Source of the DNA: Symsagittifera roscoffensis
Lineage: Eukaryota > Xenacoelomorpha > Acoela > Convolutidae
DNA length: 62,155 nucleotides
Assembly: GCF_963678635.1 (NCBI RefSeq)
Contig: NC_087068.1
Coordinates: forward strand, 17,055,872-17,118,026
Direction: 5' to 3'
Shown: piece after piece, positions 1 through 47,929 of the stretch
Position numbering within the stretch: position 1 is the stretch's first letter
Layout: every line of letters begins with the position of its first letter
Made by a program: the position numbers and the translations under genes
The notes under the pieces: generated by a model
Told to the model about the DNA's origin: nothing
The model's database searches: none
Seen by the model: the letters and a program-made list of their open reading frames with translations, nothing else

Positions 1-675
1 TTAGTAGGATCAAGGTTTGAAAAGTCCGAGGGAATGCATTTAGAGTTACAAAGTTCTGTTCTATAATGTTTTTGATTGCAAATTGGAATGGAAGAATTAA
101 TGAAATTCATTGCTGTAATTATTACGTGATTGCGTAATCTCGTGTAATTGGAATTTTCCAATATTGAACTAACTGATTTACATAATGAATTGTCGTTATC
201 CAACGGATTGAGTGCGTTGTAAATTTTTTTGGTAGTTGCTACTACGAATTCTTCATCGTAATGTGATGGGGGGATTGCTTTTCCCGAAGGAGATCTTGAA
301 ATAAGGTCAGTAAAACCCATGTCTTTTCCCGCTAAATGCTTTATAGTAAAATTAAATGGTAGAAGACAATCTACCCATCTTGTCAATCGGCTATGATACA
401 TTTTGTTTCCGTGATTAGGTGACAAAGCGGAAAATAGAGCTTTGTGGTCGGTAATAATTTCAAATTCTGAGCCGTAGAGATAGTTTTCGTAATGTTCTAC
501 CGCTCATACAACTCCTAATAACTCTAATTCGTTTGTTGAATATTTGGATTCGTGGGGATTTGAAAATCTTGAAGCAATCGATACTATTTTCCAGTCGTTC
601 CCGTGGAGTTGTTCGAGGGATGCACCGAACCCGTTATGTGAAGCGTCGATTTTCACTCTCGTGATTCTTTTAACG
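1..675 (-). pseudogene. RNase H and linker of the Gypsy element, truncated by window edge
   Basis: The minus frame reads VKIDASHNGFGASLEQL, STNELELLGVV, EIITDHKALFSALSP, LTRWVDCLLPFNF and HLAGKDMGFTDLISRSP. This gives the conserved D, E and D of Ty3/Gypsy RNase H. A TGA near 505 replaces the Trp usually following LLGVV. Downstream, the linker PPSHYDEEFVVATTKKIYNAL runs open to base 1, where the integrase should follow outside the window. Confidence 0.83.
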
Positions 676-1590
676 TCGAAGTGAGTGTTTTGTGTAAGAT
701 TGACTAGTTCTAGTTTTATCTTATCGAACTCTTTTGTATGATCTTCATTCCAAAGGAAAATCGACTTCTTGTTTAAAAGAGGTCTTAGCGGGCTTCCGAG
801 GGATGCTAGTAATGGTACAAATTTGATGTACTGATTAGTTGACGCGAAGAATGATCTAAATTCCTTTAGATTTTTTGGAATTGGGATATCTTTAATCGCT
901 TTGGTTTTATCGATTAGTGGAGCGATTCCAGATTTCGATATTTTAAAACCAATTCATTCGATTTCTTTTTGGAAAATTTAGCATTTCGATCATTTAACTG
1001 CAAAATTGTAACTGTCTAACGTTGATAAAATTTTGTGAACAATTTTCTTGTGGTAAATAAAACTTCCTTTGGAAGCGACTAAAATGTCGTCTAGGTAACA
1101 ATTGGTAAAAGGAATATTTCCCAGTGTCGAGTCCATGGATCTTTGCAATTCATTGGGCATATCGTCGAGTCCATAAAAACCGGTTAAGAATTGATATGTG
1201 CCCGTTATATCTTCGCCTACTAGGCTAAAATTGCATTGACTGCTAGTAAAATTGTCTAACGAAAGTTGACTATATGCATTCTTTAGATCTAGATTGGTGA
1301 ACCACACTTCTCCGGTGGAATTGTTGGAAATTTGAGCCGCTACATTGTCCACTAATTCATGTATGTTGGGCATCTGGTATTTGTTCTTGTAAATTTGTTT
1401 GTTGATAAATTTTGAATCTAGGGCTAAGTTTATTGATTTGTCCTTTTTACAAGTGATAACTATCGGGCTAATAATTCTGTCATCGTCGCAATTTTCTAAT
1501 TTTTTGATATGTCCTTCGGATTTGAGTCTGAAAAATTTTGCTATTACTGAATCCAGTAAATGTAATGGGACTCACCTGCCTTTTAGTTGA
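675..1590 (-). pseudogene. Reverse transcriptase pseudogene of the Gypsy element
   Basis: The minus frame shows successive reverse transcriptase blocks: SEGHIKKLENC, ISPIVITCKKD, YQMPNIHELVDN, WFTNLDLKNAYSQLSL, LTGFYGLDDMPNELQR and the catalytic CYLDDILVAS near 1087-1105. The thumb/connection segment IPIPKNLKEFRSFFASTN follows. TGA interrupts the frame near 1562 (an expected Arg), near 1000 and near 955 (both expected Trp), and a TAA lies near 990. The longest uninterrupted piece is 990-1373. Apart from these stops the frame is kept, which suggests moderate age. Confidence 0.88.
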
Positions 1591-2120
1591 ATTGGCTTTA
1601 GTGGTTCGTGAAAGTGTGTTATTTTTGTTTGATTTTTTATTTTTCCAATCCAAAGGAATTGTTTGAAAGTGTTGGAAATCATGTCTATTTCATTCTCTTT
1701 GTCAGGTGATGTAATTAAATTGATAGCAATACAAGTTTTCTTGTTTATGTGTAGCGGGTAATATTTCTGTGAAACTTCGATTCCCACTTTGGCAAATTGT
1801 TTTCCTCAAGATGTTTCTTTCATGTCCTTTTGTTAGGAAGAAGTGGCATTCCTTATGAGACCATCCATTTGAGCAAATGGGAACAATTACTTTTCCAGTG
1901 ATTTTTATTGCATTGTTCGTAAATCCGCATTAAAGTTCTTTAGTCGCTTGATCCACTGGATATATCTTCACATAAGGATCTCGTAACTTCAACTCGTGTA
2001 GGACGTTTTATTTAAGGAAACTCACGGGGCTAGCTGAATCCACCTGTATATTGAGAATTACTTAGTTTTCGTTTCCTAGGCCGATGTTTAAAAGTTTCTT
2101 CAATTCCTTTCCTTGATCGA
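1572..2120 (-). pseudogene. Retropepsin (protease) region of pol, broken
   Basis: The minus strand encodes VDSASPVSFL near 2043-2014, a retropepsin-type active-site motif (D-S-A), followed by VLHELKLRDP and CGFTNNAIKITGK, then SNGWSH and HFFLTKGHERNIL. Stop codons interrupt the frame near 2055, 2010 and 1930. One extra A near 1805 shifts it before VGIEVSQKYYPL. The family role is cleavage of the Gag-Pol polyprotein. This copy cannot encode an intact enzyme. Confidence 0.75.
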
Positions 2121-2319
2121 CGTAGATAGTTGTTACGTTTAATACAGAGTAATCATCGTTATCGCTCTGTCCGGACTCCGACCATGCGTTGATTACTCCA
2201 CAGCATTCTCTATTAGCGCGGTCGTTATTTACATCCGGATGTTTCGAAGGATAATTACAATCTGTATTATTTACACTTTGACTATCTACAATATTTACAT
2301 TTTTACGGCGTGATTTACA

Positions 2320-3275
2320 GAGTCTAGTAAAATATCCTCAATATTTACAAGTCGTACAGGTCGTATCTTTTGCGGGGCAAACTGCCAGATGTCCTATGGT
2401 GAAATTTCCGCCGCATTTCATACACGTGTTGTTCCTTTCGATATTTAGGGTGGGTTCTCTTTTTACATTAAAATGATTAAAAAATTTACTGGAAGGGTAT
2501 CCGTTGGATTTAAAAGTACTCGTCATTTTAATGTGGTTTGATATTCCTTTTTCATCGATCAAGGCCACATTTAAAGCTTCTAGAGGGGTAGAGTTTCCGT
2601 CAGAAGTTTCTGTTGGATGTCCGAGTTCTTCATATCATTGATAAATATATCTCAAATCCACTCAACTTCTCCAGTGGAAATGTCACATCTTTTTGCCATT
2701 TCTGCGAGTGCCCCCAGAATTGTTCTAGCAATTCTCGGTTTCTCTGTTTTCTATTCAACAGCTTGTGTCTTTCGAAGGTTATGTTTGTCTTTCTCACAAA
2801 GGCTATAGACAAATTTTCCCAAAATTCTTTGAAAGAAACTTGCAGAACTTTAACTCTCGTGTTTTTTTTTGGCCGAATATTTTTTTTCCTTCGTTTCCGA
2901 GGGCCAAATAAAATATGGACCTGAGTTCTTTAACCACCTCTTCTAGTCTCATGCCGTTGAATTTCTTAGTTTCTGATTTTATTGAGGCCGTTTTTTCATC
3001 ATCGTACCCCTTTCGCTCACGGATATTCCTCTCAATGCAGATATTTTTTGAGAATCAGATTCGTTTTCCGGAGGATTTTCTAGTGTTGGAGGGAGTGGGT
3101 GATATCGTTCCGTTAGATTCAAGAGATTTTCGATATCGATGTTTTCCTTTGCGATTATTGCTAGTTGGAATAAGTCGCTCCACTCTTCCCAAGGAATTGG
3201 TGGGTCCACCGTGTGGTTTTGCCACAATGAAGGTATACTTCTCACGTTTGGTTCGTTACTGTCTGACTGCGCCAT
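2320..3275 (-). pseudogene. gag pseudogene of the Gypsy element
   Basis: The frame opens at the ATG at 3275 (MAQSDSNEPN) and has the gag signature IPWEEWSDLFQLAIIAKEN. It continues through a capsid-like block (LEQFW near 2695) to a zinc knuckle CMKCGGNFTIGHLAVC (near 2375-2425) and a further cysteine pair CTTC. Two lesions are visible. One G appears lost in the GGGGG run near 2693, shifting the frame. A TGA occurs near 2650 where related proteins have Arg (CGA to TGA). The short open frames here are fragments of this one gene. Confidence 0.82.
3258..3274 (-). other. Candidate primer-binding site overlapping the gag start
   Basis: TGGCGCAGTCAGAC (minus strand, 3274-3261) has the TGGCG start typical of tRNA-complementary primer-binding sites. 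It lies immediately after a CA that could end the 5' LTR. The gag ATG overlaps its first base. The matching tRNA was not tested, and the LTR itself is not delimited. Confidence 0.35.
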
Positions 3276-3378
3276 GATAAAATGTTCCTTTGTTACAGCT
3301 AATTCTACTTAGTTACAGATAAAATAAGTTTAAGAAGTGAATTAATCTCAAAGTTAAAACATTAAATAGTGAGAGAGA

Positions 3379-3399
3379 ATTCTCTCCGCCGGAGAGAAT
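3379..3399. repeat. Perfect 9-bp hairpin (ATTCTCTCC-GCC-GGAGAGAAT)
   Basis: Bases 3379-3387 and 3391-3399 are exact inverted copies around a 3-base loop. Bases 3373-3386 form an overlapping palindrome (GAGAGAATTCTCTC). It lies about 105 bp upstream of the retroelement gag start, so it is either in its LTR or in flanking DNA. Confidence 0.8.
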
Positions 3400-3479
3400 G
3401 AACATAACAAGGTCAAATCTAAACTAACCAGTTAAAGTAATTTAAGACAAATTAAATGAAATAAGAAAGAATGGTATGA

Positions 3480-3850
3480 TTTGCAACAACAGCCCCCTCC
3501 AGTTATATCCCCCCAGTTTACCCCCCCCCCCCCGCCACTTAGGACTCTCCACTCATTTTAGTACCCTCGATTACGAATAATCAGGATAGTACCCGTATTG
3601 ATGGTATTGATGCCCGTACCCGCACCCGTACTTTTACCCCGGGCGGGGGGGGGGGGGGGGGGGTTTGGGAGTGGCGCGAGAGGGGTGTCGAAACCTGGGG
3701 GGTGTTGGGGGTGAGTAGGGGGGGGGGGGGGGTGTGTAGCTAAAGTGATGGTGGTAGGGTAGGTGGTGGGAGTAAAATGTGGAGGGAAACATTAGGGGCG
3801 GGTGGTGGTAAACTTGGAGTGGGCGAGGGGTGTTTTAGGAGAGACAATCT
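3480..3850. repeat. G/C-homopolymer-rich block
   Basis: This block has a C run of about 14 near 3520-3533, then after about 110 bp a G run of about 19 near 3644-3662 and another of about 14 near 3719-3732, embedded in GGGNG-rich DNA. It contrasts sharply with the AT-rich surroundings. The plus strand from 3640 to 3845 has many closely spaced G tracts and could form G-quadruplexes. By analogy with 50464-50569 it may be the loop of a foldback element. Confidence 0.75.
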
Positions 3851-3949
3851 TTTTTGAGTTTTTTAGGGATGAACAGGTTTGTTCGTGTTCTAAATTTGCA
3901 GGACGTTGATTTTATAACAACTTTTACGATCCAAATGTCTCAAGAGTTG

Positions 3950-4145
3950 AATTAGCTGTAAATAATTTCTGCAGAAAATAATCGATTAAATTGGAATTTT
4001 TTATGTATTGAAAAATATCGATTATAATCCCCTAAAAATCCATTTTCATGGTTGGATGGGTCAAGAAAATCGATTATATGGGTTAAATTTTTGCCGATAT
4101 AATCCATTATAATAGATTATTTCCCATGAAACTCCATTGCGGGTC
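3950..4145. repeat. AATCGATTATAAT-rich arm of a foldback-type element
   Basis: The stretch contains many GATTATAATC-like palindromic words and ends in CTCCATTGCGGGT at 4131-4143. Nearly the same words follow the foldback element at 50902-50921. It is probably one arm of the same family, next to the GC-rich block at 3480-3850. The other arm is not recognisable. Confidence 0.5.
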
Positions 4146-5550
4146 TATTCAGACTATAAGAAAATTACACTACACAATATTTTAAGAAAAAAATTACTCA
4201 AAGTATAATCTATAAAATCCTTTTTTCCACATGTAGTTAAAAAGATATATCACGTCCGTGAAATTTAGTTTTTTTTTCGTCGGCGGAGATCACAGAGTTA
4301 AATCAATTAAGATTTTGATAAAAAAAGTTGTCTACGCAAAACCCAGTCATATGACTAGTAATGACCAATTTCAAAAAAACTTTCAAGGCAATGTGTCCCA
4401 AAAGATTGGCATTGAAAGTTTTCTTGATTAATTTTTTCCAAGATTGGGTTCAAAATCTGATTCAACCTTTTTAAAATGTTTTTGTTTGATCAATTTGTGG
4501 CCTAAATTTGATTAATTTATACTATTTTGATGTGTTTTCTAATTCTTTTATTTCTAAATTTTTTTTGAAGCATGATTTTATGATACCTTTCCAAAATTTT
4601 GTGCTCATATTCTGAATTATTTTGTTGTTTATTGTTCAATTTCCATCCACTTTTGTCACTGTGGGACATTGTCTCACAGCTTGAAAACTTTTTTATAATC
4701 CATTTTCTCGATCTGTTTCAAATAGAGTATCAGTTTTTCAACATCATAGCTAAACTTATTGCTGAGATATCTTATTTGAACACAAGTGCGTATATGACCA
4801 AATGGTACAGTGCTGATTCAAATCATCTGAAAAAAAATTTGAAAATTGAATTTTTTTTCTCAATTTGTGTTGAAGACAGACAAAAAGTGATGCGAGCAAA
4901 AGTTGTTTAAAATGTTATACCAGAATTAAACTGATGCAATTTTTTTCAACTAAAAGACTACGCTAAAACTACCGAATTAATTTATGAGCAAATTATAGTC
5001 AAGTGACCTTCGAAGTCCAGCCTTTTGTTGAAATTAATGCCAAAGAGAGTAGTCTAACTTTGACCTTTGTTTTAGTTCATGTCTGTTTAAACTAAACCAT
5101 GACGCCAGTTCCGGATCATGCTTCACTTCTTTTTTGATAAATGAAGCTCTATTAACTTCCACAGGCAAGAAATGCAGTATTCGCATTGCAAAAACTTAAC
5201 TCAAAATAATCTATATCGCATTCAAGCTGATGATAGTTTTGAAAACATGAATTGATCAAATAGAAAAAAATCTATAGAAAAAAATATACTGAAAATAGTT
5301 TTTCTAATTATAATGGCGAGTAAAACTCATTCTCCTTTTGCAAAAAATTGTCAAAAAATCGATACGTTTGCGTGATATATGTTATCAAAGACCTTTTAAT
5401 TACGAATTTAAATAAGTTTAAAGTTACTAGGTAACTGCTACTTTAAAACACATGGAAGCAACCCTGAAAACAAACCAGAGCTTTCGTTCGTAATCATCTA
5501 GCGTTATGCAAAAACTGCTGCACGTTAGGCTCATTTATCTTTCAAAAATG
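4146..5550. other. No gene recognised (3' flank of GluN1-like gene)
   Basis: AT-rich DNA without a convincing coding signal on either strand. I searched the minus strand for a basic C-terminal cassette of the GluN1-like receptor and did not find one. The 103-codon open frame at 4599-4910 has no recognisable domain. Confidence 0.6.
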
Positions 5551-41521
<35,971 letters not shown>

Positions 41522-44500
41522 TCTGCTAACATAAAGTGTAAACCATGGTAGTGGGGGTAACAAATCTAACTGTAAAACATGTATGATTTTTAGAATTCTT
41601 CTAAATATATTTCTAAAGCATAACACTTTGGAATATTGTTTATATAATTAACTAAGTTTGTTATTTTCAAAATTTGAATTTTGCAAAACTGTTTATTAGG
41701 TGCGTTTTTTGCTGGTAGATTTAACTTCGAAACGGTTATCTAGCAGCAAAATTTCATTTTGAGCTAAATTTGTACTAAAATAATATGTACTAAAATAAGT
41801 TATTTTTTAAATTAGGCAATAAAAATTTTTAAAAACTTTAAATAACGCTGAATTCTCTAATGTACGGAAATCTGCGGCTTCTTCAAAACAACTGCATTGA
41901 AATTCTGTCTTCAAACAGCAGCCGGCTATAATAACTTCAACTGCATTTCTAGACCCGATGATAATAAGTTACCCACTTAACCAGTTTTACCATCTGTGTT
42001 TAATTTACGACCATTTTAACGAGCAGACATTTTAGAGTCTTCCTCATAAAGAACTCAATATTGCTACATATACCATTAAGCAGAAAAACCGATCCACCGA
42101 AAAACGAAATCAGCAAAAAAAAACTTATGTTTTTCAAAAAATATCAAAAAGTTTCGGAAAATTTGCTAGTATAATTGTTTACTTCCGCTCAGCGTATGAT
42201 CAATCCTCGTGACGCATATTTCATAATTACTTTTTAAAAGAACTATCTATATAAAAATTGTTATCATAATTTGAAAGTTAATAAGTTTTGAGAATTTTCT
42301 GAATTTGTTTGGCTGATTGAAGCTTCTGTTCAGCGCACTGTCCCATCGGTAATAAACAAAGGGCAGGACGGGGTTGAAATCTTCCGGAACAACAAGTGAA
42401 GCGTCGCGACAACAAACGTGCCACAATATCGTCTCCTTACATTCTTACCCTTACGAATAACAAATAAAAAGAGAGATAACATACCCCCTGGTTTTAAGTG
42501 GACGTAGTATGGCTTATAAGCGTATAGGTATTAAGAATGAAACATGTCCGTTTTTTACGCTTCAGTTCATTGTAAATTCGGGGTTCTGCTTTAAACTTTT
42601 GTATGAAGAAGGTACTATTTAGTTACAGCAGTCAGTTGGAACAGCAGAATTTTCCAAAAAAGATAACACTGTCAAAATGGTCAAAATGCGTAATTTGGAG
42701 AAAAAGAACAAGTAACTTCACGTTAGGATGAAAAAATAGCGGCTTTTAATGATAATTATTGAACTGTCAGAGAAAGAATATTATTATAAAACTTTTTTTG
42801 AATATTAATTTTTTATTAGATCTGTTTTTTTTCTAACGACTTTATTATTAAACATTTCAGTTAATTATGGGAGTAGGCAGGTTAAATGTTATTTTGTGGG
42901 CTTTCTTCTTTTGTAAATTTTTTCAGCAAGTTTAGAACTCCGAGAAACTAAATCTTTCGAGAATGCTATTAAGGTATGAGAGTAAAAATTAATGTTTTCT
43001 AGGAAAGTTTTGGCTTTCGCGATTGTCTGCTTACTGGGTATACATTAATCCAAATAAATCACAGGGTTACCCAAAGCTGTTAACAAAAGTAAACCGTTTA
43101 ATTGAGGATCTGGGCTATTTATGACAAGAATTAACAGAAAAATAAGCGGAATTTAGGGAATTACTGCGCCGGAATTTTGTTGTTTATTTTGCACGTTTGT
43201 TTCTTAAACTTCAAACGCAGTTTTGAATCTCTCAAATTGTGTCTTTAGGTCATAATTTACACATTTTCATAAACTTTTCAGACTTTTCAGAGATATTTCA
43301 GTGAAAATCATTGGGGGTAAGATCCTATTTTGAACCTATACAAGGTATGAATGGTAATTAAAATCGGGGAAACTAGGAAATGATTGTTAATAATAGATCC
43401 GTAGACTTGATAATTGAACTATCATTCGCAGGTTTAGTCTGAAATAGTCTTGAACACTAGAAAAGGTAGATATCAGCAAATTTGCTTGCTTTGGTTTTGA
43501 ACTTTCAAAGTTTTGTAAAATAGCGATTGTAATATTTTTCATGTAATTAAGGTTTTCGTGAGACAAAGTTTATTTTGGTATTTAAACGAAAATGTTTTGA
43601 AAAACTAGACTAACAAACCGAAATATTCGTATGAAAAGTAATTGGTTCAATGGACCAAAACGTCGACCCACGTAGTATTAGCAGTAGAGCAGGCTAATAA
43701 ATATACCTAACTTCGCAGAATTGACAGCTATTTGACGCTAAATTAGACAATTTGGTCAAAATGTTCAACAAAACACCGAGGAAGAGAGCTTTCAAAAAGC
43801 TCAAATAACCAAAATATCATAGAAAACATGCGATATTTTATTAGACTTAAGTCTTTCAGACTAAAATTCGTATGCAAATTTCAACAAATTGATGTTTTGA
43901 GCTAAAATTTTAAAAAATAATACTTCAATTTGTCGTTTTTGTGAAAATTTACGGATGCCGATGTGTAACAAATTGTTCCGACCTTGTTTATAATTTTCTT
44001 TTACTGCCCTGCCAACAATCATTCCAAAATGAAATGCGGCTCACCAATACCAATAGCTCCAATCATCATTTTAATAGAAGCAAATTACATCATTTTATAC
44101 TTGATAGTAAGTGTGAGCAAAAGAGTCTCACATTATGCTTTTTTTTGAGAAATTTGATATGAAAATTTTAATTTGAAATTGATTTAGAAAAAATAATCGT
44201 CGTAATCTGGTGCCTGGTGCTTCAAATATTGAAAATGTATTGACTTTGAAATATTATGACAAATTGAAGAGAAAGATCACATTCAAATACTGTTTGATAA
44301 TTCAAAACTTTTTTTCATGATATCTCGAACGACTCACTTTTTAAAAACTTCAGTCAAAATTGTGTGCATATGTGATAGCTAATACTTTTGTTCAAATGAC
44401 TTCAGTCAAACACCAAACATCTCCGGAAGAATTTAAAAAGTTTACTTAAAATCGCAGCTTGATCATATGCAACCTTAAATTTTGTTTTAGCTGGGTTCAA

Positions 44501-44530
44501 TTTGAATCTGTGATTTCTCAATTTTTTTCA
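41522..44530. other. Upstream flank of GluN1-like gene; no gene recognised
   Basis: AT-rich, with no exon I can connect to the receptor gene. A slightly GC-richer patch at about 42340-42430 (GGGCAGGACGGGGTTG and following) could belong to a promoter or a 5' untranslated exon. No TATA box or other element can be assigned with confidence. Confidence 0.4.
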
Positions 44531-44539
44531 ATGAAGAAC

Positions 44540-45260
44540 CAGCCCGCATCTAAGGAAAACGAATAGAAATCAATTAAAGTGGATTTTTGTGGTCTGAAAA
44601 CTTTTAAAAAAACGATTCCCATGTTTCACTTGGACAAAAAAATGGAACAAAAAATCGACTATAATCCCTTGTTGTTATCAAGTTTGAATTGAGTTATAAT
44701 CCATATAAAATCATATAAAATGGGTTTTATTTCACTTTATTTTTGTTTTACACAAAATTCTGCAAGAATTTTTGCATTTATCAAGTGAGTAAGGCAGAAA
44801 CTTTTCAAAACCCCTGCTCTAACTCAACCAGCCGCCTCCTGACATGGTTCCCCCTCCCTCACTTGAACCAACCCCCTCCCCCCACCAGAACCGACCCAGC
44901 TAGGGCAGTGTGTTGAGTATGGCGGGGAGTTGGTGTAGGTGGGTTCTGGGTGACAAAACTGAGAAGTTGATTACCATAAAAACAGTAACAAAAATCAAAG
45001 TTGCACAGAAAAAGTTAAGTTTGAACAACAAGTAAAAATCAACTTTTGTTTAAAACGTAGAAAACTTTTTATGTTAGTAGAAATTCGCATTTCAATAGAG
45101 CGGAAAAAAATTGATACTAATAGATTTTCATTGTATTGATCCATGAAAGTGTAAAATAATCGATTATTATCAATTTACACAGTTTTTTAATGCTTTATTA
45201 AATAATAGCAGTACATTCCATTTTTCAAAACTATTATAATCAATTTTTTTTCTTCATTTC
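44540..45260. mobile_element. Foldback-family element (diverged relative of 50147-50887)
   Basis: It opens near AGCCCGCATCTAAG and has an AT-rich left arm, a C-rich then G-rich centre at 44810-44955, then AAAATCAAAGTTGCACAGAAAAAGTTAAGTTTGAACAACAAGTA. This last block closely matches the right arm of the element at 50600-50660. The AATCGATTATTATCAATT words follow. Arms are more diverged than in the 50-kb copy. Confidence 0.6.
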
Positions 45261-45269
45261 TATAAACGT

Positions 45270-46700
45270 TGAAAAAAGTTCAAGTTAAATCGTTTTGATT
45301 CATGGAATTCTAGCGCGGGATACTTTTTTTCTTCTTTATCAACAAAAAAGCAGAAAGTTTTGATAGATTGGTAAAAATAAAAAAAAAACAAAACCGTGAA
45401 AGGAAAGTTGATAAAAGGGGCGATTTGTGGAAGAAAACAATTCGTTATACGCAGCTAAGCGTATTTTTTTGAAGGGTGAAATTTCGTAACAAGAGACAAT
45501 TCGTAACACTTAATTTGAAAAATAATGGGGGATTTGCGTTCTACTCGTTCGTTGTGGGGAGTTAACTTTTATCTTGCATTCAAGAATTGCATCAAAAGCT
45601 TCAGGTGAGAGGCTAATAACCATATTTATTTATCGTTAAAAGGTTAACTAACTATTATCACTATAAGCAGAAAACAAACAGTTTACCCCACGCAACGGGC
45701 TTTCCGAACTGGGGTGTAACACACGCGACAATTCACAATTTATCGAGCTTATGTGACGGGAGCAAAGTTGGTCCAGAAACTTAAGGAATTTTGGCCAAAA
45801 ATCACCAAATTACGCCTGTTACGAATCAACGCCCGCCACAAAATTTGGCTGAACCTAGTGAGTTTTTTCAAAATTTTGCTTAAAAAAAGAAGAAACTTGT
45901 TTTTTGATACATCTGTAGTAGTTGCCCTTAAATTAGAAAAAATGCGCTTTTTAAAAATTGTGGCCATGAATTTGAACGACAGACCGCATTCTCATGGACG
46001 AAAAAGATACAACCAATGAAAGAAGAACGACTTGTGTTGAAAACCCGTAAAGAAAAAAATCATTAACATTTTTAGAAAAAATCCTTGAAAATGAAATTGG
46101 AAAAACTAAAATTGGCTAGCTGCGCTTACGTTGGACAAAAGTAATTACAAAATGAAAGTTAACTACTATCATTGCTTAGTAGTTAACTTACATTTGTCGT
46201 TTTAGGAATCACATAAAAACGGTACTTAATTTTTCAAAAAAAAATCATGCCTAAAATTTTCCTTTAAATATTTTCACAACTTTGAAATTCGGCTTCAATC
46301 TTTTGATTTTTGGTATTATATTACAAAATTTAAAATTCTAGGCTCCCGAGAAAAGTATTGAGGTAACTTTAAGGTCAAAGTTTTCCAGACCACTGAATAT
46401 GGAGGACATTAGGAAATTGAGGTCAATTGTGTTGTAGCTTTTTTCGGATGCAACTGATGAAGATTTTATAAGGTATCAATTAGGCGTATTCATTTCCTTT
46501 AACACGAAAAATCTATAAACGATTTTATTTTTCAAGAGTTTTGGTTAAAAGTGTTTTTTCACAAACTTTTACCAAGCTACAAATGCAAACCTTTTTGTCT
46601 GACTGAATTATTTTATGCTACTAGCACGGGAACCGTCTTAAGTTTTTTTATTTTCAGAAGTATGACATGGTGTTCAGTGATATAATTGCTGAAAAGTCTT
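45270..46700. other. No gene recognised
   Basis: AT-rich. An 88-codon open frame (45753-46019, plus) overlaps a 72-codon frame on the other strand. Neither shows a domain. Confidence 0.5.
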
Positions 46701-46702
46701 AT

Positions 46703-47238
46703 TGTTCCGACTTTCGATACGAAAGTAACGGAATATTTGTGCTCGGGGTGGGTTTTTTTTTTCTTCAGACATATTTCGACTTTTTAACTAGCCATTTTTG
46801 ACGGATTTTTTTATATCATTCGAAAGGTATTGTTGTCCTGAGCTCAAATTTGAAAAGATATTTCACCTGTGATCATTTTTTGTAAAGTTACGGGGGTTTA
46901 AAGATTGCCATTTTGGTCAATTTGGGACAATTAACGCGCGATATATTTCGCGCTATTAACGCGTAAGCTGAGAGTTAATCCGTCTTAGAAATCGTTCCAA
47001 ATTGATTAAAAGAAGCTTGTTTGCCATAATTGGCTTGTTATAAGGAGCGAAATCTATCCTTTTGTACTTTATATGGCGTGTGGGGTGATGATTTTCATAA
47101 AAAGTTTTAAATTTTAGAAAAAAATTTTTTTTCATTTTGTTTTATTTTATTGAATTTTTTAATGTTATTACTGCTCCATAAACCTTAAAGGGCAGTCGGA
47201 ACATTCAGGGCTTCGCCCTGATACGAGCAGTATTGTTT
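46703..47238 (-). mobile_element. Family 1 element, full-length copy
   Basis: It reads TGTTCCGACTTTCGATACGAAAGTAACGG at one end and CAGTCGGAACATTCAGGGCTTCGCCCTGATACGAGCAG at the other. The interior palindrome TTAACGCGCGATATATTTCGCGCTATTAACGCG is intact. Confidence 0.8.
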
Positions 47239-47929
47239 ATCTTGATTTCAAATGAAAAATTATAAGTTTGAAGCGAATCAGCCTTGCTTGTGGGTAATGG
47301 AACAATTAAAGTCCAGAAATTAAAAGATGTTTTACAAGAATCAAAGGCACTTCAGACATTTCGAGACCAAACTATACCTTTTTGTATCTCTTTTAATCTG
47401 AAAAACTCTTGTTGCTGAATACGTAATACGGCTATTTCTCTTAGATTTTTTGCTGTTGTGATATCCAGCAACAAATGAATTCAAAATGTAGCTACGAATG
47501 CTAAACTTATTTTTCTTTCTTCGAGCTTGTTGCTCTTTTCATGCTCATTTCAATCATTGTATATTCCACGGCATATATTATCTACCGAAAAAATTTACGT
47601 TGCTGAAGAGTTTGATTGTTGGATTTGGAGGTTGAAATTTGATTTTAAGACTTAGGATTTCAAGACTTGTCGCAAAAAACAGTGGTAAAATAAGGTATAA
47701 CAGTTCTTTACGAATGGCGAGGGATAATAATGCTGCAAACTACTGCACCAACAAGTAGCAGTATAACCAAAATTTTACCGACAAATCGAACAACATGGGA
47801 ACAGTTCGAATGTGTTGTTCAGTTAAGGCCTAGTTTTTTTGTAAAATGCGTCTTATAATGGTGCATCTTATTAAGTTGAAATTTTACCTTTTAATGAAAT
47901 CTAAATGTAAAACTGAATAAATACTGCTT

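Larger units (their letters stand above)
1..3275 (-). mobile_element. Degenerate Ty3/Gypsy-type LTR retrotransposon, 3' part outside window
   Basis: Reading the minus strand from 3275 to 1 gives, in order, a gag start, a gag core, a CCHC zinc-knuckle region, an aspartic protease, a reverse transcriptase with YLDD, an RNase H and a linker that runs off the left edge. This order is that of Ty3/Gypsy elements (established knowledge). Integrase and the 3' LTR would lie before base 1. The copy is dead: I count at least two frameshifts (near 2693 and 1805) and about nine in-frame stops. No matching LTR was recognised in the window. It lies downstream of the GluN1-like gene in the same orientation. 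Confidence 0.9.

Noticed and set aside
450-1010. TGA at conserved Trp positions suggested a TGA=Trp genetic code
   Set aside because: Other Trp codons in the same element and every Trp in the receptor exons are TGG. TGA also replaces Arg, and frameshifts are present, so it is pseudogene decay.
45749-46019. Overlapping open frames on both strands (72 and 88 codons)
   Set aside because: No domain, high Lys/Phe/Leu content expected by chance in AT-rich DNA, and no splice context.
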